From NCBI RefSeq assembly GCF_014237875.1, contig NZ_JACJVJ010000003.1:301953-365952 (forward strand): DNA of 64,000 nt, read 5' to 3'. The position numbers were made by a program, and so were the translations under genes. Origin of the DNA: Parasphingopyxis marina. GTDB lineage: Bacteria; Pseudomonadota; Alphaproteobacteria; Sphingomonadales; Sphingomonadaceae. Below the pieces are notes generated by a model, which worked only from the letters and a program-made list of their open reading frames with translations, searched no databases and was not told the origin of the DNA. Numbering within the stretch: the first letter of the stretch is position 1; every line of letters begins with the position of its first letter. Shown one piece after another: positions 1 through 8,424 of this stretch.

Positions 1-828
1 CTTGATGCCGCCGATCCGGTCGGCCAGCGCGCCGCCCATCGGGCGCACGAGCGAGCCGACGAAGACGCAGGCCGCCGTGCAATAACCGGCGGTGATCGCC
101 GACAGACCGTACTGGTCGACGAAATAGATCGAGAGCGATGCGGCAAGGCCGACAAAGCCGCCGAAGGTGACGCTGTAGAACAGCATGAACCACCAGGCAT
201 CGACATCCTTGAGCGGCCTTAGGTAGGCAGCCAGCGGTTTGGGCGCGGGCTGATCGGGGGAATCCTTGGCAAGGAGCATGTAGACCACAAAGGTGATTGC
301 CAGCGGGATGCAGGCGAGGCCGAGTACCGCATTCCATCCGAACATTGCCGAGAGTGTCGGCGCGAACAAAGCGGCGAGAACCGTGCCCGAATTGCCCATG
401 CCGGCGATGCCGAGCGCGGTTCCCTGATGCTCGGGCGGATACCAGCGCGATGCCAGCGGTAGCGCCACCGCAAAGCTGGCGCCTGCAAAGCCGAGCACGA
501 TGCCGAGCGCGATCGTCCCCCAATAGCTGTCGACACCGAAGAACCAGCCGCTGAACAGGCCGATGATGACGATGACCTGGCCGATAGCCCCAGTGAGCTT
601 GGGGCCGATGCGATCGACCATCAGGCCGTTCGAAATACGCAACAGTGCGCCGGCAAGCGTCGGTACGGCGACCATGAAGCCCTTCTGGGCCGGACTCAGC
701 CCGAGATCGGCCGAGATGTCGGGTGCCAGCGGTCCGAGCAGCACCCAGACCATGAAGGCGAGATCGAAATAGAGAAAGGCGGCGATCAAGGTCGGTCGGT
801 GACCGGCTTGCAGGAAACCCTTGTTCAT
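1..828 (-). CDS. narK: NarK-type nitrate/nitrite MFS transporter (3' end beyond window)
   Basis: Inner-membrane transporter of the major facilitator superfamily, nitrate/nitrite porter branch, moving nitrate in or nitrite out. 276 codons are visible and the C-terminal part lies beyond the left edge. The start ATG at 828 is preceded by GGGGAG at a good distance. About seven hydrophobic segments are visible. The MFS motif between TM2 and TM3 is NGLMVDRIGPK, and GASFAVALPLASRWYP matches the porter family. It is divergent from the phosphatase-kinase gene and close to nasS-nasT, which supports a nitrate role. The exact substrate is inferred. Confidence 0.85.
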   Translation of the reverse strand, partial: MNKGFLQAGHRPTLIAAFLYFDLAFMVWVLLGPLAPDISADLGLSPAQKGFMVAVPTLAGALLRISNGLMVDRIGPKLTGAIGQVIVIIGLFSGWFFGVDSYWGTIALGIVLGFAGASFAVALPLASRWYPPEHQGTALGIAGMGNSGTVLAALFAPTLSAMFGWNAVLGLACIPLAITFVVYMLLAKDSPDQPAPKPLAAYLRPLKDVDAWWFMLFYSVTFGGFVGLAASLSIYFVDQYGLSAITAGYCTAACVFVGSLVRPMGGALADRIGGIK

Positions 829-908
829 GATGATGCTCCCCAATTGCTTGACTGGATGAAAAAGACGTCCACCCTCGCACGCGCACATGCGTGAAGGGGG
901 GCGATGAA

Positions 909-2600
909 ATGCGGTCTGAAGGTCGCCTGACGATTGCCGGCGGATTTGCGAGCGAGACGGGGCGCCGCGCGGCGAACGAGGATTTCTGCGCGCTGTACAT
1001 CGGCACTGCGACCGAACAGGCGACGCATGGCATGCTCGCTGCGGTCGCCGATGGCGTCAGCGCCGGCGGCCATGGGCGGGAGGCGGCGGAACTGGCGGTG
1101 CGTTCGCTGGTCGACGGCTTTTACGCCTGCCCCGAAACCATCGGTCCGGCGCGGTCCGCCGAAAGGGTTCTGGGCGCCTATAACAGCTGGCTTTACGGGC
1201 AACGGCACACCGAATCGCTGCGCGATGCCGCGACCACGCTGACGGCCGCGATACTCAAGGGTCGCCGCGCCCATATTCTTCATATCGGCGATAGCCGGGC
1301 CTGGCTCCTGCGCGACGGTCGCTTCCGGCAGCTGACGCGCGATCATGTTCGAAGTGAACCCGATCTCCGCCACGTCCTCATTCGCGGCATCGGGATCGAG
1401 CCCGCGATGCGGCTCGATCATGTCGCCATCGACCTCGCCGAACATGATCGCCTTCTCCTGACCAGCGACGGTGTTCATGAGAGCCTTGCCGAAATGCGAC
1501 TGGGCGAATTGCTGGGTGCCCGCAACGCAGCACAACGCGACAGCGAAGTGATCGTCGAGGCCGCTTTCAAAGCCGGATCGCGCGACAATGCGACCGCGGT
1601 GATCATAGATATCGTCGGCTTGCCGGCGCCCGACCATCAGGGCGTTGCCGAAGAGCTTGCCGCGCTGCCGATCCTGGCGGTCCCCGATGTCGGTGACAGC
1701 GTCGACGGCTACCAGCTGGAAGAACAGCTCGCCAGCGGTCGCTACACCGCGCTTTTCCGAGCCACGGACGGTGAGAACGGGGGCACTGTCGCCGTCAAGT
1801 TCCCGAAGCCCGCGATCCTCTCCGAACGCTCGGCGCGGCTCGCCTTCGCCCGCGAAATCCTGATCGGACAGCGCGTTCACAGTCCGTTCGTCGGCGAGGC
1901 GTTTCCCGTCTCGCCGGAGCGCCAGACCCGGCTTTACAGCATCCAGCCTTTCTACGCTGGCGAAACCATGATCGCCCGTCTCAAGCGCGGGCTGCAGCCC
2001 ATGGCCGAATCCATCGAAGCGGCGGTCGGGCTGACCCGCGCCGTCGCGGCGCTGCACCGGCTCGATATCGTCCATCGCGACATCAAGCCGGATAACGTCA
2101 TCCTCTCGGAAGGCGGTCTGAAACTCGTCGATCTCGGCGTTGCCAGACTGCCGCGTATCGAAGATTTCCATGGCGACGAAATTCCCGGCACGCCCGGCCA
2201 CATGGCGCCCGAACAGTTTGCGGGGAATGCCGGCGACGTGCTGACCGACCAGTTCGCGCTTGGCGTGACCCTGTACCGCTGGTTCACCGGCAAATGGCCG
2301 TTCGGCGAACAGGAGGCCTTTTCGCGTCCGCGTTTCGCAGATCCGGCGCCGCCATCGCGCCACCGGCCCGAAATTCCGGCCTGGCTCGACGCCGCGATAC
2401 TGCGCGCCATCGCCCGCAATTCCGAAGACCGGTTCGGCGACGTGATCGAGCTGCTGCGCGCGCTCGAAGGCGGCGGCAGCGTTGAGCGAATCCCGCCGCG
2501 CCGATTCGTGCCGCTGATCGAACGAAATCCGGTGCGCTTCTGGCAGGTAACGAGCGTCCTGCTCGCGATCGCGCTGATTGTCGCGATCGCTGCGCGCTGA
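909..2600 (+). CDS. PP2C phosphatase / Ser-Thr protein kinase fusion with C-terminal membrane anchor
   Basis: Bifunctional signalling protein of 563 aa. The N-terminal ~230 residues are a PP2C phosphatase (NEDF, VADGVSAGGHG, HIGDSRAW, TSDGVHE, GSRDNAT). Residues ~270-520 are an Hanks-type kinase (VAVKFPK near 294, HRDIKPDN near 389, APEQF). One hydrophobic helix ends the protein (~541-560), so the enzyme domains probably face the cytoplasm. The metal-binding DFG is DLG here. ATG at 909 is chosen because AAGGGGGG lies 7 nt upstream; an in-frame GTG at 891 is the alternative. Such fusions are known next to nitrate assimilation genes, and control of nitrate uptake is an inference. Confidence 0.9.
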   Translation: MRSEGRLTIAGGFASETGRRAANEDFCALYIGTATEQATHGMLAAVADGVSAGGHGREAAELAVRSLVDGFYACPETIGPARSAERVLGAYNSWLYGQRHTESLRDAATTLTAAILKGRRAHILHIGDSRAWLLRDGRFRQLTRDHVRSEPDLRHVLIRGIGIEPAMRLDHVAIDLAEHDRLLLTSDGVHESLAEMRLGELLGARNAAQRDSEVIVEAAFKAGSRDNATAVIIDIVGLPAPDHQGVAEELAALPILAVPDVGDSVDGYQLEEQLASGRYTALFRATDGENGGTVAVKFPKPAILSERSARLAFAREILIGQRVHSPFVGEAFPVSPERQTRLYSIQPFYAGETMIARLKRGLQPMAESIEAAVGLTRAVAALHRLDIVHRDIKPDNVILSEGGLKLVDLGVARLPRIEDFHGDEIPGTPGHMAPEQFAGNAGDVLTDQFALGVTLYRWFTGKWPFGEQEAFSRPRFADPAPPSRHRPEIPAWLDAAILRAIARNSEDRFGDVIELLRALEGGGSVERIPPRRFVPLIERNPVRFWQVTSVLLAIALIVAIAAR

Positions 2601-2839
2601 TCTGCCGTCGAGATTTTTCCTGGTCTTCATCCGTTGCGGTCTCCGGACGCAAAAAAAACCGCCTCGAGCGACGGTCATCAGACCTGCCCGGGCGGCGTCA
2701 TTGCCTCATCGATTGTTTGTCGGCCGATTTCAGCGCCCTTCGTTGGACGGGGAACCGGCTATGTCGGCACGCAGATCGCGTGCTCCTCATCTAACTCTCA
2801 AAAACCCCATGGCACGGCAATTGATTTTTTTGCACTGCA

Positions 2840-4060
2840 TCATTTTACGACCGGAAGCGCCTCTAAATATCCCGAAATATCATCAGGATCGAAGGTGCGG
2901 CCGTCGAAAAAAACATCGGGGCCGAGTGCCAACCGCCCTTGGGTGCCGCCGACCGCGATCATCGTTTCGAGACCGCCTTCGACCTTGGAGCTTGCGCCGG
3001 GCAGCGGTTCGTCATGCCCGCTGACAGCGCCGCGATAAAAGTCCGGCCGGAACACATGGCCGGCCCGTTCCGCGTCCTCCGCCGCATAAGTCAGCCCATC
3101 CCACCGTACCAGTTGCGAGTAGAGCCAGGCGGCTTGGCTCTTCCAGGGGAAGTTGGCCGCGTCGCGATGCTGAAACATGAAATCAGGAATATGGACGGGC
3201 GCCGTATCGCGGGCGAGCAGGATGCGATCCGATATCGCCCGCCGGATCAAGGCTGCTGAGCCATCGAGATATTCGGGCCGGGCCAGAAGCGCGGCATTGG
3301 CGTCCCAGCTATCGGGATCGATAAAGTTTCGGCCTGCAGAGAGTAGCGCCCGGATCAGCCGTTCGAACAGCGGCGCCTTGTCCTCTAGCACCGCTTCGGG
3401 AACCGCCAGCACCTTCTCGACGCCGCGCCGCCAGATTTGCGATGTGACGATCGCGATCCGCCCGGCGCCTTGCTCGACAGCGACGCTGTTCCACGGTTCG
3501 CCGACGCAGATGCCATCGACCTCGCCCGCTGCCAGCGCGTCGGCCGCGAAAGGCGGCGCGACGGTGACGATGTCGACGTCGCGGTCCGGCGCGATGCCGC
3601 TCGCCGCCAGCCAATAACGCAGCATGTAATTGTGGCTCGAATAGCGATGGACGACGCCAAAGCGCAGTCGTTGTCCGGTCTTGGCCAGCCGCATGATTTC
3701 CCGTGCCAGCGCGGAGCCGGTCGCGTTCGGATCGCCGAGTTTTCCGGTCTCTACGAGCCTTGCAGCCAGATCTTGCGAAAGCGTAACCGCATTGCCGTTG
3801 AGCCCCAGCACGAACGGCACGGCAAGCGGTTTGGCAGGCCGGCCCCGCCCCAACGTCGTCGCGATCGCCAGTGGCGCGAGCAGATGCGCAGCGTCGCTAT
3901 GCCCGTAGAGCAGCCGGTCAAGCACCGTCGCCCAGCTCATGTCGCGAACGAAGGAAAGCTCCAGTCCTTCGGCCTCCGCAAAGCCGTGTTCCTGGGCCAG
4001 GATAGGTAGAGCCGCATCGACCAGCGGCAGGAATCCGATCGTCAACCGATCAAGCGCCAT
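2840..4060 (-). CDS. nasS: Nitrate-binding NasS/NrtA-like sensor protein
   Basis: A 406-aa protein of the NrtA/CmpA periplasmic-binding fold that opens directly with the fold (LTIGFLPLVDAALPILA) and has no signal peptide or lipobox. That fits NasS, the cytoplasmic nitrate/nitrite sensor that sequesters NasT, better than an ABC transporter receptor. Substrate-binding landmarks include SDAAHLLAPLAIA and GEVDGICVGEPWN. Its start overlaps the end of nasT by 11 nt, so the two are translationally coupled. No ABC permease or ATPase genes are adjacent. Confidence 0.85.
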   Translation of the reverse strand: MALDRLTIGFLPLVDAALPILAQEHGFAEAEGLELSFVRDMSWATVLDRLLYGHSDAAHLLAPLAIATTLGRGRPAKPLAVPFVLGLNGNAVTLSQDLAARLVETGKLGDPNATGSALAREIMRLAKTGQRLRFGVVHRYSSHNYMLRYWLAASGIAPDRDVDIVTVAPPFAADALAAGEVDGICVGEPWNSVAVEQGAGRIAIVTSQIWRRGVEKVLAVPEAVLEDKAPLFERLIRALLSAGRNFIDPDSWDANAALLARPEYLDGSAALIRRAISDRILLARDTAPVHIPDFMFQHRDAANFPWKSQAAWLYSQLVRWDGLTYAAEDAERAGHVFRPDFYRGAVSGHDEPLPGASSKVEGGLETMIAVGGTQGRLALGPDVFFDGRTFDPDDISGYLEALPVVK

Positions 4061-4637
4061 CCATGCCTCCCATAAGTTCGCTCGCAGTCACGATTGCGTC
4101 GGCGATATCGACGATCCGGCGATTGCTGTTCATGGCCTGACTGCGCAAAAGGCCGTGCGCTTCGGGTTCGGAAACATGGCGCTGCGCCATCAGGATATGC
4201 TTAGCCCGATCGATGACATCCTTGTCGGCGAGCGCCGTTCTTGCCTCGTGAAGCTCGCGCTGTAGCCGCGAAAAGGCGTTGAAGCGTCGCACGGCGAGGT
4301 CGAGTATCGGTTTGATCCGGTTCTTGGAAAGTCCGTCGACGATATAGGCGGAAACGCCGGCGTCGATGGCCGCTTCGGTCGTCTCCTCGTCGCTCTGGTC
4401 GACGAACATGGCGATCGGCCGCGCCGCCGCTCGCGAAATCGCGAACAGCTCTTCCAGTTCGTCGCGGGACGGATTTTCAATGTCGATCAGGATAACGTCC
4501 GGCGCCATCTCCTCGAGCTTGCCGGCCAGCCCCCGGCGCTCGACGATGGTTGTGATCTCGTCTTCTCCCGCCTCCTGGAGGCCTTCCTCGATAATCGCGG
4601 CCCGTGCCGGATTGTCGTCCACGATAACGATGCGCAG
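4050..4637 (-). CDS. nasT: NasT-like ANTAR-domain antiterminator
   Basis: A receiver-like domain (N-terminal ~125 aa, with DVILIDIENPSRDELEELF) is followed by an ANTAR RNA-binding domain (DVIDRAKHILMAQRHVSEPE... RSQAMN). NasT proteins bind leader hairpins of nitrate assimilation transcripts and prevent early termination when NasS releases them. The best start is a CTG at 4637: GAGGAG lies 7 nt upstream and the product then opens LRIVIVDDN, as in the family. The first conventional start is GTG at 4622, which would remove the first beta strand. Operon with nasS. Confidence 0.9.
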   Translation of the reverse strand: MRIVIVDDNPARAAIIEEGLQEAGEDEITTIVERRGLAGKLEEMAPDVILIDIENPSRDELEELFAISRAAARPIAMFVDQSDEETTEAAIDAGVSAYIVDGLSKNRIKPILDLAVRRFNAFSRLQRELHEARTALADKDVIDRAKHILMAQRHVSEPEAHGLLRSQAMNSNRRIVDIADAIVTASELMGGMDGA

Positions 4638-5247
4638 AACGCGACTCCTCTATGCTGCAGCGCAACATAGGGCGGGCGGCGCATTGCTTACAAGCTTCGA
4701 ATTGGAAATCGGCCAAAGTCCCTATTATCGCTCGAAGCGGCATTTGGGGTTGCTGAAGGAATCTCTCGGTGTCGGTTCCTCCATCTTCCTGTCGGATTGC
4801 CGTAGTGGCGGTGCTGTCAGTCAAATCGCAACTCGTCTCCGATCGGCACACATCTCCCATAACCACGGCCAGCTGGCCAAGTTTGCCGGGTTAGCCAGTA
4901 GTGAGCAGTCAACAACGCACTTTCCGCAATAGCTGGCCGCTTCCGCCTCAAGCGTCTTCGTCGACGTGTCGAATATGTCGATGCCGGGATGATGGGCATG
5001 CGCCCCCGCCCCATATTTTACCGATCCGCACGGGGCGCCTCTCCTGCGCCCAATCGTCGCGGTTCGGTCGTAGGGGCCTGAACGCCCGCCGCTCGCTTTT
5101 GCTCGTTCATGATTGCCTGAAATCCAAGCACGCTTTCATCCATCCATATTTAGGTGGCGCAATTTGCCGACGCCGCCGAGGTTGTAGTGGTGCAGTGAAT
5201 CGGCCGAGATCCCGGTGGGCCAGCATGGCCATTCCTTCTCCGCCGGA
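4638..5247. other. Intergenic region upstream of nasT, no gene recognised
   Basis: About 610 nt between the nasT start and the end of the tannase gene. No reading frame on either strand reads like a conserved protein, and no RNA gene was recognised. It should contain the nasT promoter. Confidence 0.5.
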
Positions 5248-6903
5248 TCAACGTCGCTGACCGCTTCCCGCTAGGGGTGGTGCCTCGCAGCGGAAGCTGC
5301 TCGCTGCCTGGGTCGAGCCGACACCGCGATAGACCGCGCGCAGCGGCCACGGGCAGAGTGGCCGCTGCATCTCGATACTGCCGGGATTCTCGACGGAGAA
5401 TCTGGTCGCGGTGATGCGATCGGGAGCTTCTTCCCGCTCGGTCCACGCGATCAGCGCAGAAAACAGGTCGTGTTGCGGATCCGCAGAGGGGGGGCGCGGC
5501 GGAATGCCGAGCGTCGAGTTGAACGCGTCGGGCCCTGTGCCGCCGCCGCAATGCATCATGCCCGGAGCGAGGAACAGCCGCGCATTGTCCGCGAGTTGCC
5601 CGGCGCCTCCCATCTGCTCTGCCTGGCGCTCGAAAAAGGCCACCGACTGGCCCGGTGGGACCAGCGTGTCGGCCAAGCCGTGGAAAACGATCAGCTTGCC
5701 CCCACGCCGCGCATAGCCCGCCAGGCTGCCGCGCGTCGCGTCATTGACGATCGCGTCGAGCCGCGCATCGACGGTCGGCATGTCGCGGTCGAAGTCGAAC
5801 CCGTTCCAGTCCCAGTCCGCCCCGAACACCCATTTGAACAGCCCGCCGAACGCCGGCTGGTTGTCGGTCTGGTTCTGCAGGAAGGACCAGCCGAAAGTGT
5901 CGGGCATTTCGCTGCCCGGGAGCCATCCGAAAAAGCTCGGCTCGCCTTCGCTGTCCGTCGGCCCGGTATAGAAGGCGCGCGCGGTCGCCACCTCAGCTTC
6001 GGTAAGGCAGGTGTCGGACGCGCCTCCCGTGCACTGCAGCACCTGCGGGTCGAATTGGCAGCTCATCGGATCCATGATGAAGCGGTCGCCCGCCAATGCG
6101 TGACCCTGGCGCCAGCAGGCGGCAAGGGCGGCCTGGTTGATTAGCCTGAGCTTTGGTTCGGAGAGAAGGTGTCCCGGTTGACGGTTCGCCGCTGCATAGT
6201 CCCACAGCACCGCGGCATGGCCCCAGGTACGGTCTATCACCGGCGCACCGACAAGAATGCCGTCGTAATCCTCGGGATAATACAGCGCCTCGATCAGGCC
6301 CATCTGGCCGCCTGTCGAACAGCCGGTGTAATAGGATCGCCGGACATCGGTGCCGTAGAAGGCGCTCGTCAGTACCTTGCCAGTGGTGGTCATGACATGG
6401 GTGGAGAGGCGGCCCCAGTCGCGCCACCTACGCGGCTGGCCGATCAGCGCATCGCCTTCCAGCGGGGTGGCCGGCGCGGTCCCCGCATCGGTTGTGGCGG
6501 TCGCGAAGCCGCGCCGCAGCCCTTCGGCCATGCCCGAATATCCGAGCGCGAAGGTCCCGCCGAAGCCGCCGCTGCCATTGCCGTGAAACACGCCGGTCCA
6601 GCCTTGTGCGGGCAGCCACAGCTCGATTCCGATGTCCGAGCCGGGGCTGGAACGCACGCGCGCGACCACGCGGCAGAAGCTGGGATAGCCGGGCACTTCG
6701 CCCGCGATCGTTTGCTGGGTCGGTCTTGCCGGAACCAGGATCGTGCTCTCGATCGTCGTGTCGGGCAGCACCAGGCGCGAAAGCGACGCGCAGCGTGCCG
6801 CAGCGCTCTCGCCAAGGTCCACGGGGCTGGCGAGCGCGAGGCCGGGAACCGTCCAGCCGATTGCGGAAGCGGCCACAATAGCGATGCGATGTTTGCGTCT
6901 CAT
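5248..6903 (-). CDS. Tannase/feruloyl-esterase family secreted hydrolase
   Basis: A 551-aa alpha/beta hydrolase of the tannase family, which cleaves aromatic esters (feruloyl esterase, tannase and MHETase are relatives). Visible features are a signal peptide ending around ALALA, the nucleophile motif GCSTGGQ near residue 195, the acid-loop region DTLVPPGQS, and the histidine motif MMHCGGG near 450. ATG at 6903 is preceded by GGAGAC; an in-frame start 24 nt further upstream lacks this. It is last in a co-oriented group with an MFS transporter, an acyl-CoA ligase and a TonB receptor, suggesting periplasmic hydrolysis of an imported ester. The substrate is unknown. Confidence 0.88.
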   Translation of the reverse strand: MRRKHRIAIVAASAIGWTVPGLALASPVDLGESAAARCASLSRLVLPDTTIESTILVPARPTQQTIAGEVPGYPSFCRVVARVRSSPGSDIGIELWLPAQGWTGVFHGNGSGGFGGTFALGYSGMAEGLRRGFATATTDAGTAPATPLEGDALIGQPRRWRDWGRLSTHVMTTTGKVLTSAFYGTDVRRSYYTGCSTGGQMGLIEALYYPEDYDGILVGAPVIDRTWGHAAVLWDYAAANRQPGHLLSEPKLRLINQAALAACWRQGHALAGDRFIMDPMSCQFDPQVLQCTGGASDTCLTEAEVATARAFYTGPTDSEGEPSFFGWLPGSEMPDTFGWSFLQNQTDNQPAFGGLFKWVFGADWDWNGFDFDRDMPTVDARLDAIVNDATRGSLAGYARRGGKLIVFHGLADTLVPPGQSVAFFERQAEQMGGAGQLADNARLFLAPGMMHCGGGTGPDAFNSTLGIPPRPPSADPQHDLFSALIAWTEREEAPDRITATRFSVENPGSIEMQRPLCPWPLRAVYRGVGSTQAASSFRCEAPPLAGSGQRR

Positions 6904-6938
6904 GCTTGTCTCCGATGATACCGGCACTGTCCGTGATA

Positions 6939-8246
6939 TTAAGCGGGCAGGTTATCGCTGCGCGGCGTTCGCCCGATAAGCCGGGCGAGCCACAGGAAAA
7001 GCAAGGCGCCGACGAGATACATCGGCGCGAGCGCATAATAAGCGGCCTGCAGCGCATGTTGACCGTAAGCCGGACGAAAGAAATCACTCATCATGCCGAC
7101 ATAGGTCGGCCCGAGGCCGAGCCCGATGAAGTTCATCACCAGCAGCAGCAACGCGCCCGAAATGACGCGCCGCTCTGGCGCGACCTCGCTCTGGACGAAG
7201 GTGACCGTCGCCGAAAGGAAGAAGGAGTTGAGGAACATCGGCACCGCCAGGAACGCCAGCGCGACTTCCCAGCTCGGTGCCCATGCGAAGCCAAGGAAGA
7301 AAGGCAAAGCCAGTACCAGCGAAGCGGCGGGCACGGTGGCATAGGCGGTCTTGCTGCTCCGCGCGAAGCGATCGACGATGCGGCCCGAGGCATAGATGCC
7401 CGCGCTCATCCCAACCCCGACGACCAGCGCGTACCAGATCGCGACCTCCTCCAGCGTCATGCCCTTTTCGCGCATCAGGAAAAGCACGGTGAAGTTGAGC
7501 AAGCCATAGGTGATGAAGTTGCCTGCGCCGCTCGCCAGCGATGCCATCAGCAGCAGGGGATTGCGGAAGAAGCGCAGGATTGTGGCGACAAATCCCTCCG
7601 GCCCCGCTTCCGGCGTGACCGCCACGGGCAGCACCTCGGTCTCGCCGCGCTTCGGCTCGCGGACGATGAAATAAACCGCCACCGCCGTCACCACGCCGAT
7701 CACACCGATCACAAAGAAGGGCACGCGCCAGTTGAACGCGGCCGCCAGCGAAGCGCCGAAGGCAACGCCCAGCGCCGATCCGATCGGCGGGCCGAGGTTG
7801 AAGACCGCCATCGCGGTTGTCCGCCGCTCGCGCGGGAAGGTGTCGGAGATGATCGCGTAGGACGGCGGAACGCCGCCCGCCTCGCCCACTCCCACCATCA
7901 TCCGGGCAACGACCAGCTGGCCATAGGTACCCGCCATGCCGCAGGCCACGGTCGCGGCGCTCCAGATCGCGCAGGCGGCAGAAAGCACTTTTACCCGGTT
8001 GGTGCGATCGGCCAGCCAGCCGATCGGGATCGCGATGAAGCAGTAGAACAGAGCGAAATAGAAGCCGGTGAGCAGGCCGAGCTCTCCGTCGGTGATGCCG
8101 AGCCCATCCTGGATAGGCTTGGCGAGAATCGAGATCAGCTGCCGGTCGAGAAAGTTGAGGACGTAGACGAAGGCCAGCATGGCCAGCGTGATCCGCGCGC
8201 GCTTAGTGGATTTGTTTCCGACGTGCGGTGTGGCTGCGGCGGTCAT
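6939..8246 (-). CDS. MFS transporter (spinster-like)
   Basis: A 435-aa twelve-helix inner-membrane transporter. FVYVLNFLDRQLISIL in TM1 and GWLADRTNRVKVL in the loop after TM2 are typical of the spinster-type MFS branch common in sphingomonad catabolic clusters. ATG at 8246 has AGGGA 6 nt upstream and is preferred to a TTG at 8261. Lying between the esterase and ligase genes, it probably carries the released acid or alcohol across the inner membrane; this role is an inference. Confidence 0.88.
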   Translation of the reverse strand: MTAAATPHVGNKSTKRARITLAMLAFVYVLNFLDRQLISILAKPIQDGLGITDGELGLLTGFYFALFYCFIAIPIGWLADRTNRVKVLSAACAIWSAATVACGMAGTYGQLVVARMMVGVGEAGGVPPSYAIISDTFPRERRTTAMAVFNLGPPIGSALGVAFGASLAAAFNWRVPFFVIGVIGVVTAVAVYFIVREPKRGETEVLPVAVTPEAGPEGFVATILRFFRNPLLLMASLASGAGNFITYGLLNFTVLFLMREKGMTLEEVAIWYALVVGVGMSAGIYASGRIVDRFARSSKTAYATVPAASLVLALPFFLGFAWAPSWEVALAFLAVPMFLNSFFLSATVTFVQSEVAPERRVISGALLLLVMNFIGLGLGPTYVGMMSDFFRPAYGQHALQAAYYALAPMYLVGALLFLWLARLIGRTPRSDNLPA

Positions 8247-8304
8247 GCGCGATCCCTGCAAGCTGAGTTGGTGTCCGTCATTCTCGCTTCCTTTCCCGTG
8301 CGTT

Positions 8305-8424
8305 CTATTCCCGGCTCTCGGTCAGCCAGCCACGCCGGTCGCGGCCGCCGCCATATCCTGCCAGCGCGAAGACCAGCGCGATTTCGGCACCCATCAGACT
8401 CGCGCCGGCGACGTCTGCGCTCAC
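8305..8424 (-). CDS. Possible 39-aa small protein coupled to the upstream ligase gene
   Basis: A GTG codon at 8424 overlaps the TGA stop of the ligase (GTGA, 4-nt overlap), and the frame stays open for 39 codons. The product has one hydrophobic stretch (SLMGAEIALVFALAGYG) and a charged tail (GRDRRGWLTESRE), like a single-pass membrane peptide. No family was recognised. It could be chance, or the worn end of a longer gene. The main support is the start/stop overlap and the hydrophobic-then-charged layout. Confidence 0.3.
   Translation of the reverse strand: MSADVAGASLMGAEIALVFALAGYGGGRDRRGWLTESRE

Noticed and set aside
878..893. Hairpin with a 6-nt loop near narK as a possible NasT (ANTAR) target
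   Set aside because: Stem is only 5 bp and the loop lacks the expected A at position 1 with G at position 4 on the relevant strand; no second hairpin or terminator follows.
825..2678. Long minus-strand open frame opposite the phosphatase-kinase gene
   Set aside because: It is a GC-rich shadow of the plus-strand gene, has no family-like motifs, and would overlap the strongly supported PP2C/kinase domains completely.
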